Assembly: GCA_005884745.1 (NCBI GenBank)
Contig: VAZU01000231.1
Coordinates: 1 to 10,352 of the forward strand
Source: Alphaproteobacteria bacterium
GTDB taxonomy: Bacteria; Pseudomonadota; Alphaproteobacteria; Rhizobiales; Xanthobacteraceae
Direction: 5' to 3'
DNA: 10,352 nucleotides
Below are positions 1 to 6,638 of the stretch, in pieces. Numbering within the stretch: position 1 is the stretch's first letter; each line of letters begins with the position of its first letter. The position numbers and the translations under genes were made by a program. The notes below the pieces were generated by a model. It was given only the letters and a program-made list of their open reading frames with translations. It was not told where the DNA came from and ran no database searches.

Positions 1-1632
1 CACGTAGGCCTGCAGCATCACCAGGATGCCGACCAGGCAGGCGAGCGCGATCGAGTGCCAGAACACGAAGCGCAGGATCGAGCCTTCGTGGCCGAACCAA
101 TTGGTCGCGGTGGAGGCGACGACGATCGATTGCGCATCGATCATCTTGCCCATGACCCCGCCCGAGGAGTTGGCCGCGCCCATCAGGATCGGGCTGAGCC
201 CGAGCTGCTCGGAGGTGATCTTCTGCAGATTGCCGAACAGCACGTTGGAGGCGGTGTCCGAGCCGGTCAGCGCGACGCCGAGCCAGCCCAGCAGGGTGCC
301 GAAGAACGGATAAAGGATGCCCGTGGTCGCGAACGCCAGCCCGAGGGTCGCGTCGACCCCCGACAGCCGGGTGAGCGTGCCGATCGCCAGCATGGCCGAG
401 ATGGTGATGAGCGAGTACGCGCACACCCGGATGGTCTTGCCGTATTCCACCACCAGCTTGGCCGGCGAGAACCCCATCAGGAACCCGGAGATGATCGCGG
501 CGATCAGCATGCCGGACCCGGTGAACGACAGATAGGTGAACGCGAAGGTGGCGCGCTCCGGCGTCGGCTGTGCCACGACCGGCGCCACCTTGTTGATCAT
601 CTTGTCGAGGCCGGGGACGTCGTAATTCCAGCTGAAGATCGGGTTGACCAGCGCCTTGAACCAGCCGGTGCCCCAGACCAGGAGAATGACGCAGACGATG
701 ATCCACGGCATCAGCCCCAGCCAGATTTCCCGGGTGCTCGGCTCGCGTCCGGCAGCGCGAGGCGGCGGCATCGTCGCGGCGGAATCGTCGCGGCTGCGCA
801 AAGCCGGGGAGAGCCAAAGCTTCTTCGGCTGCCAGATCTCCAGGAAGCCGATCAGGCAGGCCATGGAGATCAGCGAGGCACCGATGTCGACGATCCAGGG
901 ATTGACATAGTTGGAGATCAGGAATTGCGGGACGGCGAAGGACACGCCGCAGACCAGGATCGCCGGCCAGATCTCGATCATGCCGCGGAACCCGGCAAAG
1001 GCCCAGATCAGCCAGAACGGCACGATCAGCGAGAAGAACGGCAGCTGCCGCCCCACCATGGCGCCGAGGACATATGGGTCGAACCCGGTGACGCTGGCGA
1101 GGCCGACGATCGGCGTGCCCAGTGCGCCGTAGGCAACCGGCGCGGTGTTGGCGATCAGCGACAGGCCCGAGGCCGCGAGCGGCGAGAAGCCGAGCCCGAT
1201 CAGGATGGCGCCGGTCACCGCGACCGGAGTGCCGAAGCCCGACGCGCCTTCGAAGAATGCCCCGAACGAGAAGGCGATCAGGAGCAGCTGCAGGCGGCGG
1301 TCCGTCGTGACGCCGCCGATCGTCTGCTGCAGGGTCTCGAACGCGCCCTTCTCCACCGTGAGCCGATACATGAAGATGACGTTGAGCACGATCCAGCCGA
1401 TGGGAAAGAAGCCGATCACCGCGCCCAAAATGCTGGCGCGGATCGCGAACCCCGCCGGCATCGTGAACAAAATCACGGCGACGAGGATCGCCACGAGAAG
1501 GGCGATCAAGGCGGCCACATGCGCCTTCACCTTGCCCGAGGCGATCAGGACCAGCAGCGTCACGACCGGCAGCGCGGCCACGAGCGTCGATAGTGCCGCA
1601 TTGCCGAGCGGGTTATAAACTTGGTTCCACAT
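1..1632 (-). CDS. lldP: L-lactate permease (LldP/LctP family), 3' end cut by window edge
   Basis: Proton-coupled importer of L-lactate (the family also takes glycolate and D-lactate) in the inner membrane. Read from ATG at 1632, 544 codons stay open to base 1. The protein begins MWNQVYNPLGN and the last visible residues are LQAYV, so by comparison with the E. coli protein (551 aa, from memory) only about ten residues are missing. It is hydrophobic throughout, with many membrane segments. Family signatures visible are FGAFFEGASGFG (about 123-134), NTAPVAYGALG (162-172), GRQLPF (194-199), LTGSDTASN (455-463) and ANSSGGVMGKMI (487-498). A cytoplasmic-looking charged linker lies near 270-305. The start is supported by an AAGGGGG ribosome binding site shortly upstream. 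The gene is transcribed away from the amidohydrolase gene at 1956. The exact substrate within the family cannot be told from sequence alone. Confidence 0.95.
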   Translation of the reverse strand, partial: MWNQVYNPLGNAALSTLVAALPVVTLLVLIASGKVKAHVAALIALLVAILVAVILFTMPAGFAIRASILGAVIGFFPIGWIVLNVIFMYRLTVEKGAFETLQQTIGGVTTDRRLQLLLIAFSFGAFFEGASGFGTPVAVTGAILIGLGFSPLAASGLSLIANTAPVAYGALGTPIVGLASVTGFDPYVLGAMVGRQLPFFSLIVPFWLIWAFAGFRGMIEIWPAILVCGVSFAVPQFLISNYVNPWIVDIGASLISMACLIGFLEIWQPKKLWLSPALRSRDDSAATMPPPRAAGREPSTREIWLGLMPWIIVCVILLVWGTGWFKALVNPIFSWNYDVPGLDKMINKVAPVVAQPTPERATFAFTYLSFTGSGMLIAAIISGFLMGFSPAKLVVEYGKTIRVCAYSLITISAMLAIGTLTRLSGVDATLGLAFATTGILYPFFGTLLGWLGVALTGSDTASNVLFGNLQKITSEQLGLSPILMGAANSSGGVMGKMIDAQSIVVASTATNWFGHEGSILRFVFWHSIALACLVGILVMLQAYV

Positions 1633-1636
1633 GAGC

Positions 1637-1645
1637 TTTCCCCCT
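1637..1645 (-). promoter_or_regulatory. Ribosome binding site of the lactate permease gene
   Basis: On the minus strand a purine run, AAGGGGGAAAG, sits directly upstream of the ATG at 1632 with usual Shine-Dalgarno spacing. It is the strongest such site in this intergenic region and fixes the start of the permease. Confidence 0.7.
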
Positions 1646-1830
1646 TCGCTTATGCTCGCGGCAAGCGTCCCGCCGTCCGACGGCCAGCAGGCCGGTTGGA
1701 GGCGCGCATGATTTGTTTTGAATGAGGAAGGGCCTCTCAGGCCCTCAGTAGGCGCCCCCGCGATCCCTTACGATTCCAGCCCCCGAGGATGGTAAGGCCG
1801 ATTCCCGACCGGGTGCAAGGGCTTGGTCGA

Positions 1831-1846
1831 GGTTCGACATCGAGCC
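1831..1846. promoter_or_regulatory. Operator-like palindrome GGTTCGA-CA-TCGAGCC
   Basis: Two 7-base arms separated by two bases are complementary at six of seven positions. The site lies about 110 bp before the amidohydrolase ATG and about 200 bp before the permease ATG, a plausible place for a transcription factor site. In DNA this rich in GC a match of this quality can arise by chance, and no known regulator's consensus was recognised. Confidence 0.22.
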
Positions 1847-1955
1847 GGCCGGTTGCTAGCTTCGGCTGGTCCGCCGCGAGTGCGGCGCCGGCCGTTTCCC
1901 GCCGAACCGGCTTGGGACGCATTGGGGGCCGGCCAGGACGCCTGGAGCATTCTCG

Positions 1956-3125
1956 ATGCCCGTCATCAATCGCATCGCCGCCATGCAGGACGAGATCGCC
2001 GGCTGGCGGCATGATTTCCACGCGCATCCGGAGCTTCTCTATGAAGTGCACCGCACCGCGGCGAGCGTTGCCGACAAGCTCAAGGCGTTCGGCTGCGACG
2101 AGGTGGTGACCGGGCTCGGCAGGACCGGCGTCGTCGGCGTGATCCGCGGCCGCAAGAGGCCGCAAGCGGGGCGGACGATCGGGCTGCGCGCCGACATGGA
2201 TGCGCTGCCGATCGAAGAGGCGTCGGACGTTCCGTACAAATCCACGGTGCCCGGCAAGATGCACGCCTGCGGTCATGACGGCCATACGGCGATGCTGTTG
2301 GCCGCGACCAAATATCTCGCCGAGACGCGCAATTTCGCCGGAACCGCGGTGGTGATCTTCCAGCCGGCCGAGGAGGGCGGGGCAGGCGCCAGGGCGATGC
2401 TGGAGGATGGCCTGTTGGATCGCTTCCCGATCGACGAAGTGTTCGGCATGCACAATTTCCCGGGGCTGCCGGTCGGCCATTTCGCCATCCGGCCCGGGCC
2501 GATGATGGCCGCCGCCGACCGCCTCTACATCGACATCGAAGGCATGGGCGGGCACGCGGCCAAGCCGCACCTCGCGGTCGATCCGATCCTGGTCGGCGCG
2601 CAGATGATCAATCAGATGCAGTCGGTCGTATCCCGCAACGTCGATCCGCTCGATGCCGCGGTGGTTTCGATCTGCATGTTCCAGGCCGGGCATACCGACA
2701 ACGTGATCCCGCAAACGGCGCGACTTTGCGGCACCGCCCGCAGCCTGACGCCGCACGTCCAGGATCTGCTCGAGCGGCGGCTCCACGAGATCGTCGAGGC
2801 GACCGCGCGCGTCTACGGCGCCAAGGCCAAGCTCATCTACAAACGCGATTACCCGGTGACCAGCAATCACGAGCGGCAGACGGCGTTTGCGGCCTCGGTT
2901 GCCGCGCAGATCGCCGGAAGCGAGCGCGTCGACGTCGCCGCGCCGCCGATGATGGGCGCGGAGGATTTTTCCTTCATGCTGCAGGCCCGGCCCGGCGCCT
3001 TCATCTTCGTCGGCAACGGCCCTTCCGCCGGGCTGCATCACCCGGCCTACGATTTCAACGACGAGGCGATCCCGCTCGGCGCCTCCTATTGGGCGCGCCT
3101 GGTGGAGACCGCATTGCCGGGGTGA
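1956..3125 (+). CDS. M20D-family metal-dependent amidohydrolase (hippurate hydrolase / N-acyl-amino acid deacylase type)
   Basis: A 389-aa cytoplasmic zinc (or other divalent metal) hydrolase that cleaves an amide bond, typically of N-acyl amino acids; the sequence does not reveal the real substrate. Expected M20D landmarks are all present: RHDFHAHPEL near the N-terminus (18-27), GLRADMDALPI (76-86), the metal ligands C105 and H107 in HACGHDGH, the PAEEG motif with E139/E140, H166 in GMHNFPG, the dimerisation-domain GMGGHAAKPH (196-205), and H361 in LHHPAYDFND. Length is normal for HipO/IAA-amino acid hydrolase-like proteins (about 380-400 aa). The ATG has a GGAG ribosome binding site eight bases upstream. 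No signal peptide. The gene is convergent with ndvB, with only 9 bp between the two stop codons and no evident terminator hairpin. It may be named hippurate hydrolase or amidohydrolase in databases. Confidence 0.93.
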   Translation: MPVINRIAAMQDEIAGWRHDFHAHPELLYEVHRTAASVADKLKAFGCDEVVTGLGRTGVVGVIRGRKRPQAGRTIGLRADMDALPIEEASDVPYKSTVPGKMHACGHDGHTAMLLAATKYLAETRNFAGTAVVIFQPAEEGGAGARAMLEDGLLDRFPIDEVFGMHNFPGLPVGHFAIRPGPMMAAADRLYIDIEGMGGHAAKPHLAVDPILVGAQMINQMQSVVSRNVDPLDAAVVSICMFQAGHTDNVIPQTARLCGTARSLTPHVQDLLERRLHEIVEATARVYGAKAKLIYKRDYPVTSNHERQTAFAASVAAQIAGSERVDVAAPPMMGAEDFSFMLQARPGAFIFVGNGPSAGLHHPAYDFNDEAIPLGASYWARLVETALPG

Positions 3126-3134
3126 TGGTGATCC

Positions 3135-5777
3135 TTACGGCAGCGGTTCGACGGGTTTATCGGCGCGGGCGGGCGCCTTGGGCAACAGGGCGCGCCGCGG
3201 AATGAGCTCGGCAATGCGCGCCTCGATCCGGCGCCAATAGGCAAAATCGTTGATCCGTGAGCTCTCGAGCGCAGCGATGGCGAGCGCCGAGAGGAACGGC
3301 AGGCTCTGCAGCACGAGCACCGCGGCGAAGATGTAGATTTCGCGGATCTGCAGGCGGTTGGTGACCAGCAGAATTGTTGCGCCGACCAGCAATGCGACGC
3401 CGATGATCGTTTCCCAGAACGCCTGAAACTCCCGGGCCTTGCTCTTGCCGGCGCCCTTTGCGGTGCGCACGAAAGGCAGGCTCTGCTTGATCATTCCGTC
3501 GCCGACCGCCCGCGCGACCGTCCATTGCACCGACATGGCCGCGAACATGGCGCCGATCGCCTGGCTCAGCGGGACCGCGACCCGCAGCCGGTAGACCGCG
3601 ACGAAATGCACGACCGAAACCACGAAGGCCGCGATGATCGGCAAGGTCAGAATCTTGTCCGGGATGGCGATGCCGACGAAGGCGACGACCGGCACCCACA
3701 TCAGGTTCAGCAGCGCGACCGCGACCCCGACGGTCTCGGCGCCGAGCCAATTGAGCCAGCCGACGGCGAACTCGCGCTTCTGATCGCGGGACAGAAGACT
3801 CTCGCCCGGCAGAAACCGCCGCCAGTGCTTCTTGATGATCTGGGCGCCGCCCGAGGCCCACCGATAGCGCTGCTTCTTGAACGCCTCGAAGGTGTTGGGC
3901 AGGAGCCCCCAGCCGTAGCGACGGTTGGTGTAAAGCGCCCGCCAGCCGTGTTCGAGAACGCACAGGCCGAGGTCCGTATCCTCGACGATGGTGTCGCTCG
4001 ACCAGCCGCCCGCCGCCTCGAGCGCGGTACGGCGGATCAGGCACATGGTGCCGTGCACGATGATGGCGTTGTTCTCGTTGCGCTGGACCATGCCGACGTC
4101 GAAGAAGCCGGCGTATTCGCCGTTCATCACGTGGTGCATCAGGCTGCGCTCGCCGTCGCGGTGGTCCTGCGGCGCCTGGATCAGCCCGACCGTCGGGTCG
4201 GCGAACACCGGAAGGAGATCCTTGAGCCAGTCCGCATGCACCACGTAATCGGCATCCAGCACGCCGATGACGGCCGCGTCGGCGGCGGTGTGCACGCCGG
4301 CGAGGCGCAATGCGCCGGCCTTGAAGCCGGGCAGGGTCTCGGCATTGACGAATTTGAAGCGTTCGCCGAGCGTGCGGCAGTGGTCCTCGACCGGACGCCA
4401 CAACGCCGGGTCGGGCGTGTTGTTGACGACGAGGACGCATTCGAAGTTGGGGTAATTGAGCCGCGCGACCGCGTCGAGGGCGAGCTTGAGCATTTCCGGC
4501 GGCTCGTTGCAGGCCGGGATATGGATCGACACTTTCGGAGCAAAGTCCTCCGGCGCCGCGGGAGTTGCCGTAATCAGCCGGCTCGGCTTGCGGCCAAAGG
4601 CGATGGCCGCGATCTCTTCCACCCGGGCCAGCGCAATCACCACAAGCGGTCCCAGCAGCAGCAGACCGAACCCCAGCGCGAAGGCGGCGCCCGGCACGAA
4701 ATAATGGCCGTTCCAATAGGCGAAGATCGTAGCGAGCCACGCGCCCACCGCGTGGACGGCCCCGGCAAGCAGCAGCGCCTGGGGAATGCTGGCCTCCGTG
4801 AGGATCAGGATCGGAAGCGACAGCAGGAAGCCGATGAGAACCGCGATGCCCGCGATCTTCCAGTGGTCCGGATCGACGATCGGCCCGGTCCAGGGGAATT
4901 TCGGGTGGCGCGCGGCGTCGAGCAGGCCCCAATAGGGGCCGACGCTGCCCTCGAATACCTTCCAGGGCTGATCGACGGCTTCGACGATGTTGTAGTCGAT
5001 GCCGAGCGCCTCCGCGTGCGAGACGAAGTCCCGCAGCACGACGGCCTGCGGCATCCGGCCCGGATTGCTGCTCTTCAAGTTATATCCGGCGCTGGGCCAA
5101 CCGAACTCGGCAATGACGATGCGCTTGCCCGGAAATACGGAGCGCAGCTTGTAATAGATGAGGATTGCCTGATCGACGGTCTGTTCCTCGGAAAAGCCTT
5201 CCCAGTACGGCAGGATGTGTGCCGCAATGAAATCGACGGACGACGCCAGCTCGGGATGCTCAAGCCAGACGTGCCAGATTTCTCCAGTGGTGACAGGTAC
5301 TTGGACTTCATGCTTCGCGTGCTGGATCAGCTTGATGAGCTGGTCGATCGACTGCTCGCCGCGGTAGATGGTCTCGTTGCCGACCACGAGCGCGTTGACG
5401 TTGCGGTTCTTGCGGGCCAGCTCGATGGCCGAGCGCATCTCCCGCGCATTGCGTTCTTCGTTCTTGTCGATCCAGGCCCCGACGGTGACCTTGAGGTCGA
5501 ACTCGTCGGCGATCGACGGCACGAGCTCGACGCCGGCGGTCGAGGAATAGGTGCGGATCGCCCTGGTATAGGGTGCGATGGTCTTGAGGTCCGCGCGAAT
5601 CTGCTCGGCGGTCGCCCGCTGGCCCCGGTCGGGATGCTCGGAATCCGCAAAGGGAGCGTAGGAAACGCTGGCGAGCGGCCCCGATACGTCGGGCGCGGCC
5701 ATTTGGTCCCGCGACAAAGCCCAGATGGCGACATGCACGCACGAGACGAGCGCAACGACGGCAGCGACGAAGCGCAT
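3135..5777 (-). CDS. ndvB: Cyclic beta-(1->3)-glucan synthase: periplasmic GH17 domain fused to a membrane GT2 glucosyltransferase (Bradyrhizobium-type NdvB)
   Basis: An 880-aa inner-membrane enzyme predicted to polymerise glucose from UDP-glucose into beta-(1->3)-glucan and to remodel the chain. Residues 3-21 are an N-terminal anchor. Residues 35-300 are a GH17 domain with acid/base E135 (VVGNE) and nucleophile E224 (IAEFGWPSAG). Three membrane helices follow (about 307-326, 332-353, 360-384), then the GT2 catalytic domain (about 413-660) with HIPACNEP (419-426), DAD at 508-510, VEDTD (598-602) and QRYRW (636-640), and about five more helices to residue 832. Counting helices from a cytoplasmic N-terminus puts GH17 in the periplasm and GT2 in the cytoplasm, which is consistent. 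Size matches Bradyrhizobium NdvB and its Pseudomonas namesake; it is unrelated to Sinorhizobium NdvB, the much larger beta-(1->2)-glucan synthase. ATG 5777 has no clear Shine-Dalgarno motif. These glucans act in osmoadaptation and, in Bradyrhizobium, in nodulation. Confidence 0.94.
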   Translation of the reverse strand: MRFVAAVVALVSCVHVAIWALSRDQMAAPDVSGPLASVSYAPFADSEHPDRGQRATAEQIRADLKTIAPYTRAIRTYSSTAGVELVPSIADEFDLKVTVGAWIDKNEERNAREMRSAIELARKNRNVNALVVGNETIYRGEQSIDQLIKLIQHAKHEVQVPVTTGEIWHVWLEHPELASSVDFIAAHILPYWEGFSEEQTVDQAILIYYKLRSVFPGKRIVIAEFGWPSAGYNLKSSNPGRMPQAVVLRDFVSHAEALGIDYNIVEAVDQPWKVFEGSVGPYWGLLDAARHPKFPWTGPIVDPDHWKIAGIAVLIGFLLSLPILILTEASIPQALLLAGAVHAVGAWLATIFAYWNGHYFVPGAAFALGFGLLLLGPLVVIALARVEEIAAIAFGRKPSRLITATPAAPEDFAPKVSIHIPACNEPPEMLKLALDAVARLNYPNFECVLVVNNTPDPALWRPVEDHCRTLGERFKFVNAETLPGFKAGALRLAGVHTAADAAVIGVLDADYVVHADWLKDLLPVFADPTVGLIQAPQDHRDGERSLMHHVMNGEYAGFFDVGMVQRNENNAIIVHGTMCLIRRTALEAAGGWSSDTIVEDTDLGLCVLEHGWRALYTNRRYGWGLLPNTFEAFKKQRYRWASGGAQIIKKHWRRFLPGESLLSRDQKREFAVGWLNWLGAETVGVAVALLNLMWVPVVAFVGIAIPDKILTLPIIAAFVVSVVHFVAVYRLRVAVPLSQAIGAMFAAMSVQWTVARAVGDGMIKQSLPFVRTAKGAGKSKAREFQAFWETIIGVALLVGATILLVTNRLQIREIYIFAAVLVLQSLPFLSALAIAALESSRINDFAYWRRIEARIAELIPRRALLPKAPARADKPVEPLP

Positions 5778-5876
5778 GGACGCGACCAGTTGGGGCTGAA
5801 TGCCGAGACCCGAACCCGTCCCCTGGGCTCGACCGCGGCCACGCGAAGAACAACAGGCCTCGGGTTGGCAGTCTAT

Positions 5877-5905
5877 GAACTAAACGGTTGCCGTGTCTAT
5901 TTCAA
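5877..5905 (-). promoter_or_regulatory. Tentative promoter in front of ndvB
   Basis: The 161-bp gap between the small exported protein gene and ndvB holds, on the minus strand, a TTGAAA hexamer (plus positions 5900-5905), a 17-bp spacer and a poor -10 candidate TAGTTC (5877-5882). The TTGAAA lies in the loop and one arm of an inverted repeat, GTGTCT-N6-AGACAC at 5893-5910, which could be an operator or a weak processing or termination hairpin. The -10 is weak, so read-through from the upstream gene is an equally good explanation for ndvB expression. Confidence 0.22.
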
Positions 5906-5910
5906 GACAC
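5893..5910. repeat. Short inverted repeat GTGTCT-N6-AGACAC between the small gene and ndvB
   Basis: Two perfect 6-base arms with a 6-base AT-rich loop lie about 30 bp after the stop of the small exported protein gene and about 115 bp before ndvB. No T-run follows it in the direction of transcription, so it is not a standard intrinsic terminator. Confidence 0.45.
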
Positions 5911-5938
5911 CCGCAAGCCACCGCAGCAAAAAACGTTT

Positions 5939-6391
5939 CTACTGATTGGAAGTTCCCTGCGCCGCGCCCGCGGGCGGCGCGGCCGACGCCGTAGGCGGCA
6001 GATTCGGGTTGATCCAGCAGGCGTGGACCCGGGAGCTCAGGCTCTCGGGCGCCTTGGGATCGATGTTTCCTTGCCGCACGACGCATCGGAACGTTGCTTG
6101 GATGTGCCCCGTGTCGAGGTCGTCGCGCCACAGCAGGTTGACCACTCGTCGGCCGAGCCAGACGCATTCCGGGTTTCCGGCGCCACCGGCGAGGAGGCGC
6201 GCGGCTTCGGCGAACTCGTCGATCTTCTTTTTCTCGTCCTTGGCCGCGTCATTTTGCTGCGTCGCCGGCTTCTGGCTCTGGTCCTGGGGCTTCTGTTCGC
6301 TTGCCGGCTGAGCGGCCGCGAACGACACCGCAGAACCGATGACCGCGGCTGCGAGAGCCGCGGCGAAAATACGAACAAGCGAGGCGGACAT
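5939..6391 (-). CDS. Small exported protein of the beta-glucan locus (candidate NdvD-like accessory protein)
   Basis: A 150-aa protein with a clear Sec signal peptide: MSASLVRIF, a hydrophobic stretch to about residue 24, and a likely cut after AAA-27. A low-complexity Q/K/P/A linker follows (28-55), then a compact conserved-looking core from KKKIDEFAEAARLL to HACWINP (55-129) with three cysteines (C76, C103, C125), and a P/A-rich tail. I recognise the core, ECVWLGRRVVNLLWRDD, as a small family that sits beside ndvB/ndvC in Bradyrhizobium-type genomes and is annotated as a beta-(1->3),(1->6)-glucan biosynthesis protein. The published Bradyrhizobium ndvD also belongs to this locus but was reported as larger, so equivalence is uncertain and no symbol is given. 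Its biochemical role is unknown. ATG 6391 is chosen because the signal peptide starts there; a GTG at 6448 would add 19 residues ahead of it. No Shine-Dalgarno motif is visible for either. The core may carry an internal in-frame deletion at residues 94/95. Confidence 0.75.
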   Translation of the reverse strand: MSASLVRIFAAALAAAVIGSAVSFAAAQPASEQKPQDQSQKPATQQNDAAKDEKKKIDEFAEAARLLAGGAGNPECVWLGRRVVNLLWRDDLDTGHIQATFRCVVRQGNIDPKAPESLSSRVHACWINPNLPPTASAAPPAGAAQGTSNQ

Positions 6392-6407
6392 GGCGGGCCG
6401 GATGGGG

Positions 6408-6423
6408 CGGTCCCGAAGGACCG
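6408..6423 (-). promoter_or_regulatory. UUCG-tetraloop hairpin in the leader of the small exported protein gene
   Basis: On the minus strand the sequence CGGTCC-TTCG-GGACCG forms a perfect 6-bp stem closed by C-G around a UUCG tetraloop, one of the most stable small RNA hairpins known. It ends 16 bases before the ATG at 6391, close to where a ribosome would bind. The direct repeat CATCCGG lies on both sides (plus 6397-6403 and 6421-6427). A role in translation control is inference. If the gene starts at GTG 6448 instead, the hairpin would be inside the coding sequence. Confidence 0.4.
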
Positions 6424-6566
6424 GATGAAGCTCGACGAACTCCAACACCGGAATAGGTCAGCATTGCGGCGTATTCGGCGGGGTCGGAGGCACTTGGCAT
6501 GGCCGAACCGCGGACATTTGTCCAGCGGCCTTCGCTACCATGCTTACCGCCCCACAGGGCTGCCCT

Positions 6567-6581
6567 TGGCACTCGGCTCGC
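6567..6581 (+). promoter_or_regulatory. Sigma-54-like -24/-12 motif upstream of ndvC
   Basis: TGGCAC, five bases, then TCGC reproduces the sigma-54 consensus TGGCAC-N5-TTGC with one mismatch and exact GG-N10-GC spacing, preceded by a further T as in TTGGCAC. It lies 57 bases before the ndvC ATG at 6639, giving a predicted leader of about 45 nt. No upstream activator site was recognised in the short divergent region, and a chance match in GC-rich DNA is possible. Confidence 0.3.
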
Positions 6582-6638
6582 CGCGGGGTAAGTCACCCGG
6601 CGCCCTCAAGTTCACGAGTAGCGATTCTTTCCCGGAAA

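Larger units (their letters stand above)
1633..1955. promoter_or_regulatory. Divergent intergenic region between lactate permease and amidohydrolase genes
   Basis: This 323-bp stretch holds no convincing gene and must carry the promoters of both flanking genes. I could not place a convincing -35/-10 pair in either direction. Visible structure: a short hairpin GGGCCT-CTC-AGGCCC at 1730-1744 without a T-run, small GC-rich hairpins at about 1663-1695 in the permease leader, and an operator-like imperfect palindrome at 1831-1846. No LldR/PdhR-type site (ATTGGT...ACCAAT) was seen. The amidohydrolase has a GGAG Shine-Dalgarno motif at 1943-1946, nine bases before its ATG. Confidence 0.5.

Noticed and set aside
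55..1593. Long open frame (512 codons) on the plus strand opposite the lactate permease
   Set aside because: Its translation is a monotonous R/D/H/G/Q-rich sequence with no domain, the usual shadow of a GC-rich gene on the other strand. The minus strand reads a clear permease.
1730..1744. GGGCCT-CTC-AGGCCC hairpin as an intrinsic terminator
   Set aside because: No T-run on either side, and it lies between two divergent genes where no transcript needs to end.
1737..3041. 434-codon minus-strand open frame opposite the amidohydrolase
   Set aside because: Antisense shadow; the plus strand carries all M20D metal ligands in order.
3525..5945. 806-codon plus-strand open frame opposite ndvB
   Set aside because: Composition is low-complexity and charged with no motif, while the minus strand encodes intact GH17 and GT2 domains through the same bases.
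6540..6638. Upstream ATG start for ndvC at 6540
   Set aside because: The extra 33 residues are polar and would push the signal anchor inward; the sigma-54-like motif also lies inside this stretch. ATG 6639 gives a normal N-terminus.
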